Both the position numbers and the translations under genes were made by a program. The notes beneath the pieces were generated by a model that was given only the letters and a program-made list of their open reading frames with translations, did not search any database and was not told the origin of the DNA. Below, in pieces: positions 1-6,765 of a stretch of DNA of 64,000 bases. The stretch is from JAENVU01 sp046598395 (GTDB taxonomy: Bacteria; Actinomycetota; Acidimicrobiia; IMCC26256; JAENVU01), in NCBI GenBank assembly GCA_046598395.1, contig JBKJIQ010000040.1, positions 62,001 through 126,000 of the forward strand, given 5' to 3'. Position 1 is the first letter of the stretch. Each line of letters opens with the position of its first letter.

Positions 1-267
1 GTCGTCACCCAGGGTCGGGATCGCCGCTTCGAGGACACTCGCCACGTCGGCTGGTTTGACCGCGACGATCACGACATCGGCCTCGCCCACCACCCAGGGG
101 GCGCTCGGTGCTACGCGCACGGGCGCGAGTTCCTCCTCCAACGCGCGTCGACGCGCCGGATCCGCCTCCGCCACCGTGAGGTGCTCGGGATCGAGTCCGG
201 CATCGAGAAGGCCGGCTACCAGCGCCGCGCCCATCCGACCGCCACCGAGCACCGCGATGCGTTCCAT
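1..267 (-). CDS. proC: Pyrroline-5-carboxylate reductase, N-terminal part (cut by window edge)
   Basis: The first 89 codons are present; the rest lies outside the window. The product would reduce pyrroline-5-carboxylate to proline in the cytosol. The N terminus reads MERIAVLGGGRMGAALVAGL, a classic Rossmann nucleotide-binding start with the GxGxMG pattern of ProC, and later ADVVIVAVKPADV matches the family's AVKP motif. The ATG at 267 sits six nucleotides after a TAGCCT -10 element, so it is probably leaderless. It follows the YbjN and mshA genes on the same strand after a 285-bp gap. Another small NAD(P)-binding reductase is possible but the motif pair favours ProC. Confidence 0.85.
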   Translation of the reverse strand, partial: MERIAVLGGGRMGAALVAGLLDAGLDPEHLTVAEADPARRRALEEELAPVRVAPSAPWVVGEADVVIVAVKPADVASVLEAAIPTLGDD

Positions 268-273
268 GGCTCG

Positions 274-279
274 AGGCTA
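274..279 (-). promoter_or_regulatory. -10 element of a leaderless promoter for proC
   Basis: TAGCCT on the minus strand ends six nucleotides before the proC ATG, leaving no room for a ribosome binding site. Identical hexamers precede the genes at 3141 and 15831. Confidence 0.5.
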
Positions 280-552
280 TGGGCGGACACGGCCAAGACC
301 GCGGCCCATTGCCGACGGTGGGGCGGGAGGGGCGCTCGTATGAGAGGTCCGGACGCGAGAAAGCCCGAGGAACGTTGCGCCGGCCCCGCACTTCCCCGAG
401 CAGGGTGACCAATCCGTTCTTCGGACTTTCTCACAATCCCAGCGCCCGTCGGTACCGAGGAACTCGACGATACCGTTCACCGGAACCAGACGCAAATCAA
501 GGCAACCGTATGAAACAGAATGATTTGTAGGGATCAGCGCGCGTCGAGAGCG
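280..552. other. Non-coding gap between the YbjN gene and proC
   Basis: About 270 bp upstream of proC. I see no convincing gene on either strand: the short open frames have irregular codon use and no recognisable motif. The half near proC carries its promoter; I see no strong hairpin or RNA signature in the remainder. Confidence 0.4.
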
Positions 553-1002
553 TCACCGAAAGGCAATCGAGACCGCCGCCTGGAACCACCGTTCCGTCAG
601 CTCAAACAGGACGCCGATGATGCGGTCCAGTTCCTCCACGGAGAGGTGCTCGATCGCGACCCGACCGGTGAGATACACGTCTCCGTCGGGGCCACACGAG
701 AACCGGGCTCCGTAGAGGTCGTGGTTGCGGCGCAACACCCAAGCGTGCAGCGCGGCAATCCGCTCCGGATCCTCCGGCGCAGGGAGGAAGTACAGCTCGT
801 AGCGCAATGTGCGCTGGTGGAGGTCGAAGTAGATGGTTGCGGCATCCCGGCCGTCACAACCGAAGCGGACGTACCAGCGGCACAACTCGGACTCGTACTC
901 CACGTGCTGAATCGCCGGCTCGGCCGCGACCGAACCGAAGAGATGGGTGTCGATCAGTTCGTGGACCGCAGCGAGTGCAGCGTCATCAGGGGTCAGCGGC
1001 AC
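553..1002 (-). CDS. YbjN domain-containing protein
   Basis: A 149-residue cytosolic protein of the YbjN (type III secretion chaperone-like) fold. It has the mixed alpha/beta pattern of the family, with strands such as RWYVRFGCDGRDAATIYFDL followed by LRYELYFLPAPEDP and a C-terminal ELDRIIGVLFELTERWF helix. It starts with GTG at 1002 and overlaps the end of mshA by 10 bp, so the two are translated together. In many Actinobacteria a YbjN gene follows mshA directly, which supports the call. Its biochemical role is not established; a chaperone or sensory role is only inferred from the fold. Confidence 0.8.
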   Translation of the reverse strand: MPLTPDDAALAAVHELIDTHLFGSVAAEPAIQHVEYESELCRWYVRFGCDGRDAATIYFDLHQRTLRYELYFLPAPEDPERIAALHAWVLRRNHDLYGARFSCGPDGDVYLTGRVAIEHLSVEELDRIIGVLFELTERWFQAAVSIAFR

Positions 1003-2225
1003 GACACCGGCTCGCGCACGAGCAGATCGGTGTACAGCCTCCGCAGACGCGCCGCGGTCATGCTCCAGGCGTAACGCCTCGATCGCGCCTCCGCGGCCAC
1101 GCCCATCGCGTGAGCAGCTGCCGGGTGGTCCAACAATCGTTCGATCGGCGCGGCGAAATCGGCGGGATCACGGCTGTCCACCAGGTATCCGGTGACCCCG
1201 TCCTCGACGAGCGACCGCAGTCCACCAACGGCAGCCGCCACGACCGGCGTGCCACAGGCCGCAGCCTCCAACGCCACCAGGCCGAAGGACTCGCTGTGGC
1301 TGGGCACCAGACAGACGTCGACCGATCGGTAGTAGCGAGCAAGTTCCGCGTGGGTTTGGGGAGGAACGAACCGCACCCGCTGCGCCAGCCCGAGCTTCGC
1401 GACCAACTCGTGCAGGCGGTCCAACTCGTAGTCCCCGTCAAGGCCACTGGGCCCACCCACGATGAGCAGCTCAGCCTCAGGGTGGCGCAGTTCAGCCAGG
1501 GCCTGCACCGCAAGGTCAGCACCCTTCAACGGCTGAATCCGGCCTGCGAAGAGCAGCACCGGGGCGTCACCGATTCCGAGACTGTGCCGTTGCGCGTCCC
1601 GTTGATGCGCAGTCACCGCATGGAAGATTTCGTGATCTACACCGGGCGGAACGATCTCGATCCGTCCGACATCGGCGCCGTACAACGACTCGAGTTGATC
1701 CCGCTCCGAGACCGTGGAAGCGAGCATCAGGTCCGCACACGCCACGATCTCGTGTTCAACGCGCGCACGCAGTTCCGGATCGTCGTCGATACCGGCATCG
1801 GCCTTCACCCGAGCCAACGTGTGGAACGTGGCGACCAGCGGCTTATCGAGTTCGTGCTTGAGGCGATGCCCTACCGCACCGGAGAGCCAATAATTCGCGT
1901 GGATCGCGTCGTAGGTCTCGCCGCGATCGACGAGATCCAACGAGGCTTGCACCATCGGCTCCACGAGCCCCATGAGATCGTGCTTTGACACTGGCGCAAG
2001 CGGTCCAGCATCGAGGTGCACCACTCGAAAACCGGATTCGATCTCGACCACCGCCGGTTGATCGGGATGCTCACGTCGTACGAGCACATCACACTCGACC
2101 CCGGCCCGGGCGAGCGCCACCGCCAGGGCGCGCACGTAGACGCTCATTCCCCCGCCGTCGCCCGATCCGGGCTGCGCGAGGGGTGAGCTGTGAACGCTGA
2201 GAACGGCGAGACGGCGGATCGACAT
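993..2225 (-). CDS. mshA: D-inositol-3-phosphate glycosyltransferase (mycothiol biosynthesis)
   Basis: First committed enzyme of mycothiol synthesis: it joins GlcNAc from UDP-GlcNAc to 1L-inositol-1-phosphate in the cytosol. The N terminus (AVLSVHSSPLAQPGSGDGGG followed by MSVYV) is the MshA signature, and the GT4 half has GRIQPLKGADL, PSHSESFGLVALEAAACGTP and a C-terminal helical cap. The length of 410 residues fits the family. The ATG at 2225 is chosen because it begins the MshA N terminus and lies 11 nt after a TAGGAT -10 element; a longer open frame reads back into the neighbouring regulator and is not credible. The downstream YbjN gene overlaps it. Mycothiol is restricted to Actinobacteria, so this gene helps place the organism. 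Confidence 0.93.
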   Translation of the reverse strand: MSIRRLAVLSVHSSPLAQPGSGDGGGMSVYVRALAVALARAGVECDVLVRREHPDQPAVVEIESGFRVVHLDAGPLAPVSKHDLMGLVEPMVQASLDLVDRGETYDAIHANYWLSGAVGHRLKHELDKPLVATFHTLARVKADAGIDDDPELRARVEHEIVACADLMLASTVSERDQLESLYGADVGRIEIVPPGVDHEIFHAVTAHQRDAQRHSLGIGDAPVLLFAGRIQPLKGADLAVQALAELRHPEAELLIVGGPSGLDGDYELDRLHELVAKLGLAQRVRFVPPQTHAELARYYRSVDVCLVPSHSESFGLVALEAAACGTPVVAAAVGGLRSLVEDGVTGYLVDSRDPADFAAPIERLLDHPAAAHAMGVAAEARSRRYAWSMTAARLRRLYTDLLVREPVSCR

Positions 2226-2236
2226 GGGGCTTACGG

Positions 2237-2242
2237 ATCCTA
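2237..2242 (-). promoter_or_regulatory. Probable -10 element of mshA
   Basis: TAGGAT on the minus strand, 11 nt before the mshA ATG, within the 35-bp gap after the upstream XRE regulator gene. It would give an mRNA with a very short or absent leader. Confidence 0.4.
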
Positions 2243-2260
2243 ACCTCAGCCCCCTGAGCC

Positions 2261-2626
2261 CTATTCCGGGGAGGCGTGTTCTCGCTGGAAGGAGCGGTAG
2301 ATATCCACGAGGGACTGTTTGTGGCGCTCGGTGATCGTGGCGTCCGCGAGGATCGCGGCGACGAGATCGGAATCGTCCTTTTCCTCGAGAATCCCCGCCC
2401 GCACGTAGAGGGTTTCGGCCGAAATCCGCAGTCCCTTGGCGATCCCCTGGAGAATCTCGGCCGACGGCTTGCGCAGACCCCTCTCGATCTGACTGAGGTA
2501 CGGGTTGGAGATTCCTGCCAGCTCGCTCAGCTTGCGCAGGGATAACCGATCCCCGCGGCGCTGGTCCCGAATGAACTCGCCGAGATCTCGCAGCCGAGCC
2601 TCCACGGCATCGGCGGGAGCGTTCAT
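2261..2626 (-). CDS. XRE-family helix-turn-helix regulator
   Basis: A 121-residue DNA-binding protein. Residues about 12-72 form an XRE HTH: RLSLRKLSELAGISNPYLSQ then IERGLRKPSAEILQGIAKGL. The C-terminal part (SDLVAAILADATITERHKQS) is a short helical tail of the kind seen in actinobacterial regulators of about 120 residues. The ATG at 2626 overlaps the stop of the upstream rsiG-like gene (ATGA), so the two are coupled. Its targets are unknown. A pairing of an XRE regulator with an RsiG-type anti-sigma protein suggests the two act in one regulatory circuit, but that is inference from position only. Confidence 0.8.
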   Translation of the reverse strand: MNAPADAVEARLRDLGEFIRDQRRGDRLSLRKLSELAGISNPYLSQIERGLRKPSAEILQGIAKGLRISAETLYVRAGILEEKDDSDLVAAILADATITERHKQSLVDIYRSFQREHASPE

Positions 2627-3141
2627 CCCGCCGAGTCTGGCACCAGCCGCCGAGCGACCGCATGGGAAACAGTGTCGATGACCTCGTGGAGGGAACGACG
2701 GCGTTGCGACGAATCGTGTTCGAGTTCACGGAGCTGGACCAGCGTGGCCGCCAGCTCCTCATCACTCAACGTTGGCAGGTTGGCCAGGGTCGCATCATCG
2801 ACCAGCCGCTCCAGACCGCGGTTCCACTCAATGCCGTCGGCCGGTGCCAGCAACGACTGGGCCCGAGTGTTGGCTTGTCCGCCCCGGCCGGACTCGTCGG
2901 CCAGGATCGTCGGCAAAGACGCGATCAGATCGCTCAGCGACCCGCCTGATTTCCGGCGGCCGCTCTCGGCTTCGATGATGTCGATGCGGGCCTGGGCGAG
3001 GCGCCGCACGTAAGAAATCTCCGTCTCCACCTCGAGACACTCGCGTTCCATGACCCGCAGGTCATCGAGGGAGCGAGCATCGATGTCGGCGGTGTACCCG
3101 TCGGCGAGAATGCGGTCAATGCGGCGGACGTGCTCGGTCAT
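2623..3141 (-). CDS. rsiG: RsiG/AmfC-family protein (c-di-GMP-responsive anti-sigma factor homologue)
   Basis: A 172-residue coiled-coil protein resembling Streptomyces RsiG, which sequesters the sporulation sigma factor WhiG when bound to c-di-GMP. The ligand motif E(X)3S(X)2R(X)3Q(X)3D occurs intact at E39-S43-R46-Q50-D54. A second copy on the C-terminal helix reads E141-S145-R148-H152-D156, with His in place of Gln. Between them lies a flexible Gly/Ser-rich segment. The ATG at 3141 is preceded by TAGCCT seven nucleotides upstream, suggesting a leaderless mRNA; an upstream in-frame extension is rich in Gly and Ala and unlikely to be translated. No WhiG homologue lies in the window. The family call is firm; the partner sigma factor is unknown. 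Confidence 0.85.
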   Translation of the reverse strand: MTEHVRRIDRILADGYTADIDARSLDDLRVMERECLEVETEISYVRRLAQARIDIIEAESGRRKSGGSLSDLIASLPTILADESGRGGQANTRAQSLLAPADGIEWNRGLERLVDDATLANLPTLSDEELAATLVQLRELEHDSSQRRRSLHEVIDTVSHAVARRLVPDSAG

Positions 3142-3148
3142 CGACGGG

Positions 3149-3154
3149 AGGCTA
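3149..3154 (-). promoter_or_regulatory. -10 element of a leaderless promoter for the rsiG homologue
   Basis: TAGCCT on the minus strand, seven nucleotides before the ATG at 3141. Same hexamer and nearly the same spacing as upstream of proC and of the SDR gene at 15831. Confidence 0.5.
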
Positions 3155-3267
3155 CCGCGCTCACTGGTTTGATCCGACCCACGGCCAGCTCCGCCACCCC
3201 CAGACCAACCCCGGAATGACGCAGCGGCCGGGGCGGTTGCACCATCGACCCCACGAGGAGACACACA

Positions 3268-3879
3268 ATGCCCGCCTACACCTTGCCCGAGTTGTCCTAT
3301 GACCTCGCCGCACTCGAACCCCACTACTCCGCCGAAGTCCTCGAGCTGCATCATCACAAACACCACGCCGCCTACGTCGCCGGCGCCAATACGGCGCTCG
3401 ACAAGCTCGACGAGGCCCGCATCTCCGATGACTACGGGTCGATCAACCAGCTCCAAAAGAACCTGGCGTTTCACCTCTCTGGCCACGTCTTGCACTCGAT
3501 GTTCTGGGAGAACCTCTCCCCCGACGGCGGTGGATCACCCGAGGGGGAACTCGCCGCGGCAGTCGACGACGGCTTCGGCGGGTTCGACCGGTTCCGCAGC
3601 CAACTCACGCAGGCGGCACTCAACGTTCAGGGTTCGGGCTGGGGAGCGCTCACCTGGGAGCCACTCGGCCAGCGCTTGATCATCGAACAGATCTACGACC
3701 ACCAAAGCAACGTGGGTCAGGGTGCACCACCGCTGCTGGTTCTGGATATGTGGGAACACGCCTACTACCTCCAGTATCGAAACTTGAAGGCTGATTGGGT
3801 CGAGGCGTTCTGGAAGATCGTGAACTGGCCCGACGTGGCCGCCCGGCTCGAGCGGGCCCGAACCCTCGAACTGCTCTGA
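3268..3879 (+). CDS. sodA: Superoxide dismutase (Fe/Mn family)
   Basis: Dismutes superoxide to oxygen and peroxide. All four metal ligands are visible: His in LELHHHKHHAAYV, His in LAFHLSGHVLHSMFW, and Asp plus His in LVLDMWEHAYYLQYRN. The length of 203 residues is typical, and no signal peptide is seen. The segment IEQIYDHQSNVGQG resembles mycobacterial SodA, an iron enzyme, so Fe is a reasonable guess, but metal choice cannot be read safely from sequence. The ATG follows a good GAGGAG ribosome site, unlike many leaderless neighbours. It is transcribed divergently from the rsiG operon; the DUF1295 gene follows 70 bp downstream. Confidence 0.95.
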   Translation: MPAYTLPELSYDLAALEPHYSAEVLELHHHKHHAAYVAGANTALDKLDEARISDDYGSINQLQKNLAFHLSGHVLHSMFWENLSPDGGGSPEGELAAAVDDGFGGFDRFRSQLTQAALNVQGSGWGALTWEPLGQRLIIEQIYDHQSNVGQGAPPLLVLDMWEHAYYLQYRNLKADWVEAFWKIVNWPDVAARLERARTLELL

Positions 3880-3886
3880 TCGCGCG

Positions 3887-3925
3887 GAGCCCACCAACGA
3901 GCCCACCGACGAGCCCACCAAGGAG
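3887..3925 (+). repeat. Three 12-bp tandem repeats before the DUF1295 gene
   Basis: The unit GAGCCCACC(A/G)A(C/G) occurs three times in a row (3887-3898, 3899-3910, 3911-3922) directly after the sodA stop and runs into the AAGGAG ribosome site that follows. Confidence 0.8.
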
Positions 3926-3929
3926 TGCC

Positions 3930-3953
3930 ATGAATGGTCACCGTGTCGCATGA
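3930..3953 (+). CDS. Possible 7-codon leader peptide
   Basis: A minimal open frame encoding MNGHRVA. It has the best ribosome site in the region (AAGGAG four to five nucleotides upstream), while the DUF1295 start codon itself has none. Its TGA overlaps the next ATG as ATGA, so translation of the leader could be coupled to the downstream gene. No family resemblance can be claimed for such a short peptide. Confidence 0.35.
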   Translation: MNGHRVA

Positions 3954-4735
3954 CGGGTGAAGTGTTGCTCGCGGCCACCGGCGCAATCGGCGCGCTCATG
4001 CTCGTCATGTGGCTGTTCTCGCTCGCGTGGCGAGATGCTTCGATTGTGGATCCGGTCTGGCCATTCGGGTTCGTGGTGGTCGCGTGGGTCACCCGCTTCG
4101 TCGCGGATGGCAACGATGCCCGGCAGTGGGTCCTCGTCGCGATGGTCACCATCTGGGGGCTGCGCCTCTCAGGGTATCTCGCGTGGCGCAAGCGCGGCGC
4201 GCCGGAGGACTTCCGATACCAGGCCATGCGTCGCCACTGGGGCGCGCGATTCCCGATCATCAGCCTCGTCACCGTCTTCCTCCTACAGGGGGTGCTGATG
4301 TGGGTGGTGTCGCTTCCCGTGCAACTCGGGTCGATCCGTTCGACTCCGGACCTCGGAGTGCTGAGCGCGCTCGGGGTGACGATCTGGCTCGTCGGATTTG
4401 GATTTGAAACCATTGGCGATGCGCAACTCGCACGGTTCAAGGCCGATCCCGCCAGCGCCGGCCAAGTGATGAACCGGGGCTTGTGGCGGTACACCCGTCA
4501 CCCCAACTACTTCGGCGACGCCTGCGTGTGGTGGGGAATCGCGTTGGTTGCAGCCGAGACCGGACTCGGAGCGATTGGGATCATCGGCGCGGTCGTGATG
4601 AACGTGTTGTTGGTGCGGGTGTCGGGTGTCCCGATGCTCGAACGTTCCATGGCGAAGCGGCGGCCGGGGTATCCCGACTATGTCGCGCGCACGAGCGGGT
4701 TCTTCCCGCGACCTCCCCGCGATCCCTCGCGCTGA
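3950..4735 (+). CDS. DUF1295 integral membrane protein (steroid 5-alpha-reductase-like)
   Basis: A 261-residue membrane protein with about six hydrophobic helices. The C-terminal half carries the family signature LWRYTRHPNYFGDACVWW, related to the NADPH-binding end of steroid 5-alpha-reductases and isoprenylcysteine methyltransferases. A WDASIVDP-like motif (RDASIVDPVWPFGF) near residue 30 is also typical of DUF1295. The ATG at 3950 is the only plausible start and overlaps a small upstream frame. The substrate is unknown; a lipid or sterol-like double bond reduction is inferred from family membership only. Confidence 0.8.
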   Translation: MTGEVLLAATGAIGALMLVMWLFSLAWRDASIVDPVWPFGFVVVAWVTRFVADGNDARQWVLVAMVTIWGLRLSGYLAWRKRGAPEDFRYQAMRRHWGARFPIISLVTVFLLQGVLMWVVSLPVQLGSIRSTPDLGVLSALGVTIWLVGFGFETIGDAQLARFKADPASAGQVMNRGLWRYTRHPNYFGDACVWWGIALVAAETGLGAIGIIGAVVMNVLLVRVSGVPMLERSMAKRRPGYPDYVARTSGFFPRPPRDPSR

Positions 4736-4751
4736 CAGAAATCCGCCGGCG

Positions 4752-5000
4752 TCAGCCGCCGCTCACCGGCGGGAGCACGGCAACCTCTGTGCCGTCGGTC
4801 ACTGGGGTGGCATCACCATCCACCGGCTCATCGCCATCGATCCACACCCGCGAGCCTGCGAGCACCGCGGCGAAGGTTGCGCCGAACCGCCCCCGGGCCA
4901 CGTCGAGGACCTCCCCGACGGTGGAACCATCGACCTCAGCGGACCCGGTGCCCGCGGCTTCGCGTGCGGCCGCGAAGAGCCGGAGCCGGACCGTCGCCAA
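4752..5000 (-). CDS. MoaD/ThiS-type sulfur carrier protein
   Basis: An 82-residue beta-grasp protein ending in Gly-Gly (LPPVSGG), the feature by which such carriers are adenylated and thiocarboxylated to deliver sulfur, normally to molybdopterin synthase. The start is TTG at 5000, since the preceding in-frame codons include a stop and no ATG or GTG fits. It follows the MaoC gene by 37 bp on the same strand. No other molybdopterin gene is nearby, so a role in molybdenum cofactor synthesis is likely from the family but not shown by context. Confidence 0.8.
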   Translation of the reverse strand: MATVRLRLFAAAREAAGTGSAEVDGSTVGEVLDVARGRFGATFAAVLAGSRVWIDGDEPVDGDATPVTDGTEVAVLPPVSGG

Positions 5001-5037
5001 CGCTCATCCCCACCGGACCGATCGACCGAGCGCCGAA

Positions 5038-5889
5038 CTATCCGGCGATCTCCGCGAGGCCGTCTTTGATGACCACTTCACCGTCACCGTTGCGAGTTTC
5101 GAACCCGAAGACGCGATGACCATCGGCTTCCCCCGCCGACCAGAACGTGGTCGTGATTTCCTGACCGGGAAGCACCGGACGCGAGAACCGCACCGCGAGG
5201 CGCCGCAGGTTCGTCGAGTCTCCGGCACACAGCTCTTGGACCGCGGCCACCGAGGTGAACGCCATGGTGCACAGGCCGTGGATGATGATCCCAGGTAGGC
5301 CAACGGACTTGGCGATCTCGGCGTCGAGGTGGATCGGCATGGTGTCGCCGGAGGCCTCGGCGTAGCGGTACGTCTGGTCGGTGTCGAGCTGTTGGGTCAC
5401 GACAGCAACCGGTTCGCCCGCCTTCGTGGATCCCTCGAGCTTGTGCGCGGGAGCGTCCTCGCCGCCGCCCTCACCGTCGCTCACCCCGCGGAAGAACGAC
5501 GTCATGTATTGCTCGACCACGAGGTCGCCGGCTTCATCGTGGGTTTCGACCTTCACGATGACCGTTGTACCGTTCGGCTTCACTCGCACACCGAGCGGCG
5601 CAGCCTTCGAGCGTAAAACCGCGCCCGGGACGATCGGCTTGTGAAACCGCATGTCCTGCTCGCCGTGCACGACCAACATCAAGACCTCGGGCGGAACCAC
5701 CCCGGCCATCGCTCCCGCCATCGTGTCCCAGATCGGAACGACCGCGAAGACCGGCGGCGCAACCACACCCGCCACGTGCGCGGCGTTGGTGTCGTTCGTT
5801 GCGGCGGCATACGCCTTCGTGCGATCGGCCTCGACCTTGAACTCAGGTCCCTCCGTCCATTGACCCAGTTTGTCGATTCCAAAGCCCAC
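5038..5889 (-). CDS. MaoC-family double-hotdog enoyl-CoA hydratase/dehydratase
   Basis: A 283-residue protein with two hotdog domains. The second carries the hydratase 2 signature around SGDTMPIHLDAEIAKSVG followed by LPGIIIHG, with the catalytic Asp and His; the first domain (GQWTEGPEFKVEADRTKAYA) is the non-catalytic partner. It would hydrate 2-enoyl-CoA to 3-hydroxyacyl-CoA. The GTG at 5889 is chosen because an AGAGGAG ribosome site lies just upstream and a TACAGT -10-like hexamer (5919-5924) lies 30 bp before it. The frame stays open upstream to 6111, giving an N-terminal extension that looks like a different small protein. Confidence 0.85.
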   Translation of the reverse strand: MGFGIDKLGQWTEGPEFKVEADRTKAYAAATNDTNAAHVAGVVAPPVFAVVPIWDTMAGAMAGVVPPEVLMLVVHGEQDMRFHKPIVPGAVLRSKAAPLGVRVKPNGTTVIVKVETHDEAGDLVVEQYMTSFFRGVSDGEGGGEDAPAHKLEGSTKAGEPVAVVTQQLDTDQTYRYAEASGDTMPIHLDAEIAKSVGLPGIIIHGLCTMAFTSVAAVQELCAGDSTNLRRLAVRFSRPVLPGQEITTTFWSAGEADGHRVFGFETRNGDGEVVIKDGLAEIAG

Positions 5890-6111
5890 AGCGTGCTCCT
5901 CTCTTGGCGGCGGGCCGGACTGTAGTGGTCCCGCTGCGATGGTTGGCAAGGCGTGTGCATCCAGCTCACCCGCTTCGATCCGTTCGACCGCGTGCTCGAT
6001 ATCGGCGAGCTCGGCTTCGAGCGATTCGAGGACCGAAAGGTCCGGCGGCGAAGCCGGAACACTCGCGGCTGGAGCGGTTCGTTCGATCGGCGCGTCGCTG
6101 TCAGGCTGCAT
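5890..6111 (-). CDS. In-frame upstream extension resembling a TraR/DksA-type coiled coil
   Basis: About 74 codons from an ATG at 6111, open in the same frame as the MaoC gene with no stop between. The stretch LEAELADIEHAVERIEAGEL resembles the coiled-coil segment of small actinobacterial TraR/DksA-family proteins, but the usual zinc-finger cysteines are absent. Codon use is typical of the genome up to about ALPTIAAG and then loosens. It may be a small gene that lost its stop, or a genuine N-terminal domain of the MaoC protein. Confidence 0.35.
5919..5924 (-). promoter_or_regulatory. Possible internal promoter (-10) for the MaoC gene
   Basis: TACAGT on the minus strand, followed after about 15 nt by AGAGGAG and then the GTG start at 5889. 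It lies inside the upstream in-frame extension and supports separate expression of the MaoC protein. Confidence 0.35.
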
Positions 6112-6159
6112 CGAAGCGACGTTAGTTGGGGCGAGGATCAGCCGGTCGGAGACGCGACG

Positions 6160-6765
6160 TCAGGGAAGTTGGAGCTCGAGCAACTCGGCCGCGTCCGCGA
6201 GCGCGGCCACAACCCGGTCGAGGCGAAGCGCGGGGTCGTCCTCACTCAGGATTGCGAGCACGTCGAGGGGACCGATCGGTGCGAACGCGGTCGCCTCCCA
6301 ACCGGCCCGTACGGGATCGTCGCCGAGCACGAGACCTTCAGGGACCATCGCACCGAGCGCGCGGGCGAGCTCGACCACGCGATCGAAGCCGGCCACGACG
6401 GCGGCGCGCCGCACCAGCGCGTCAGCGCCGACGTCGGGCTCGATCACGAGATCGACCTCCGCTCGGGGATAGGGATCGTCGGGCAGCCACTGCCTCACTC
6501 GGAATCGGTCGGTCCCGATCGTGGCGAGCGCATACTGGCCGTCGGGCGTCTCGATATGTCGGCCGATCTGCGCCACGGTCCCGACGTCGAACCGGACATC
6601 ACCACCACCAACCTCCGAACCCCGCTCGATCAGGACCACCCCGAACTTGCGGTCGGTCGCCAAACAGTGTTCGACGAGTTCCCGGTAACGCGGCTCGAAG
6701 ACCTGGAGCGGCAAGAGCTGATACGGGACCAGCACGGAGCCGAGCGGGAACATCGGCAGTTCCAT
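6160..6765 (-). CDS. LON peptidase N-terminal (substrate-binding) domain protein
   Basis: A 201-residue stand-alone LON substrate-binding domain with no protease domain. The N terminus MELPMFPLGSVLVPYQLLPL and the following QVFEPRYRELVEHCL are diagnostic, followed by a beta-barrel (FGVVLIERGSEVGG, VGTVAQIGR) and a C-terminal helical bundle. Its function in bacteria is not known in detail; it may bind unfolded or modified proteins. The ATG shares its T with the TGA of the upstream SirB1 gene (a one-base TGATG-type overlap), so the two are co-translated. Confidence 0.88.
   Translation of the reverse strand: MELPMFPLGSVLVPYQLLPLQVFEPRYRELVEHCLATDRKFGVVLIERGSEVGGGDVRFDVGTVAQIGRHIETPDGQYALATIGTDRFRVRQWLPDDPYPRAEVDLVIEPDVGADALVRRAAVVAGFDRVVELARALGAMVPEGLVLGDDPVRAGWEATAFAPIGPLDVLAILSEDDPALRLDRVVAALADAAELLELQLP

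Noticed and set aside
280..552. Small regulatory RNA or missed gene upstream of proC
   Set aside because: No conserved RNA motif, strong hairpin or coding-like frame could be seen; comparison with relatives would be needed.
2226..2765. N-terminal extension of MshA
   Set aside because: The frame stays open but overlaps the XRE regulator gene; MshA homology begins at 2225.
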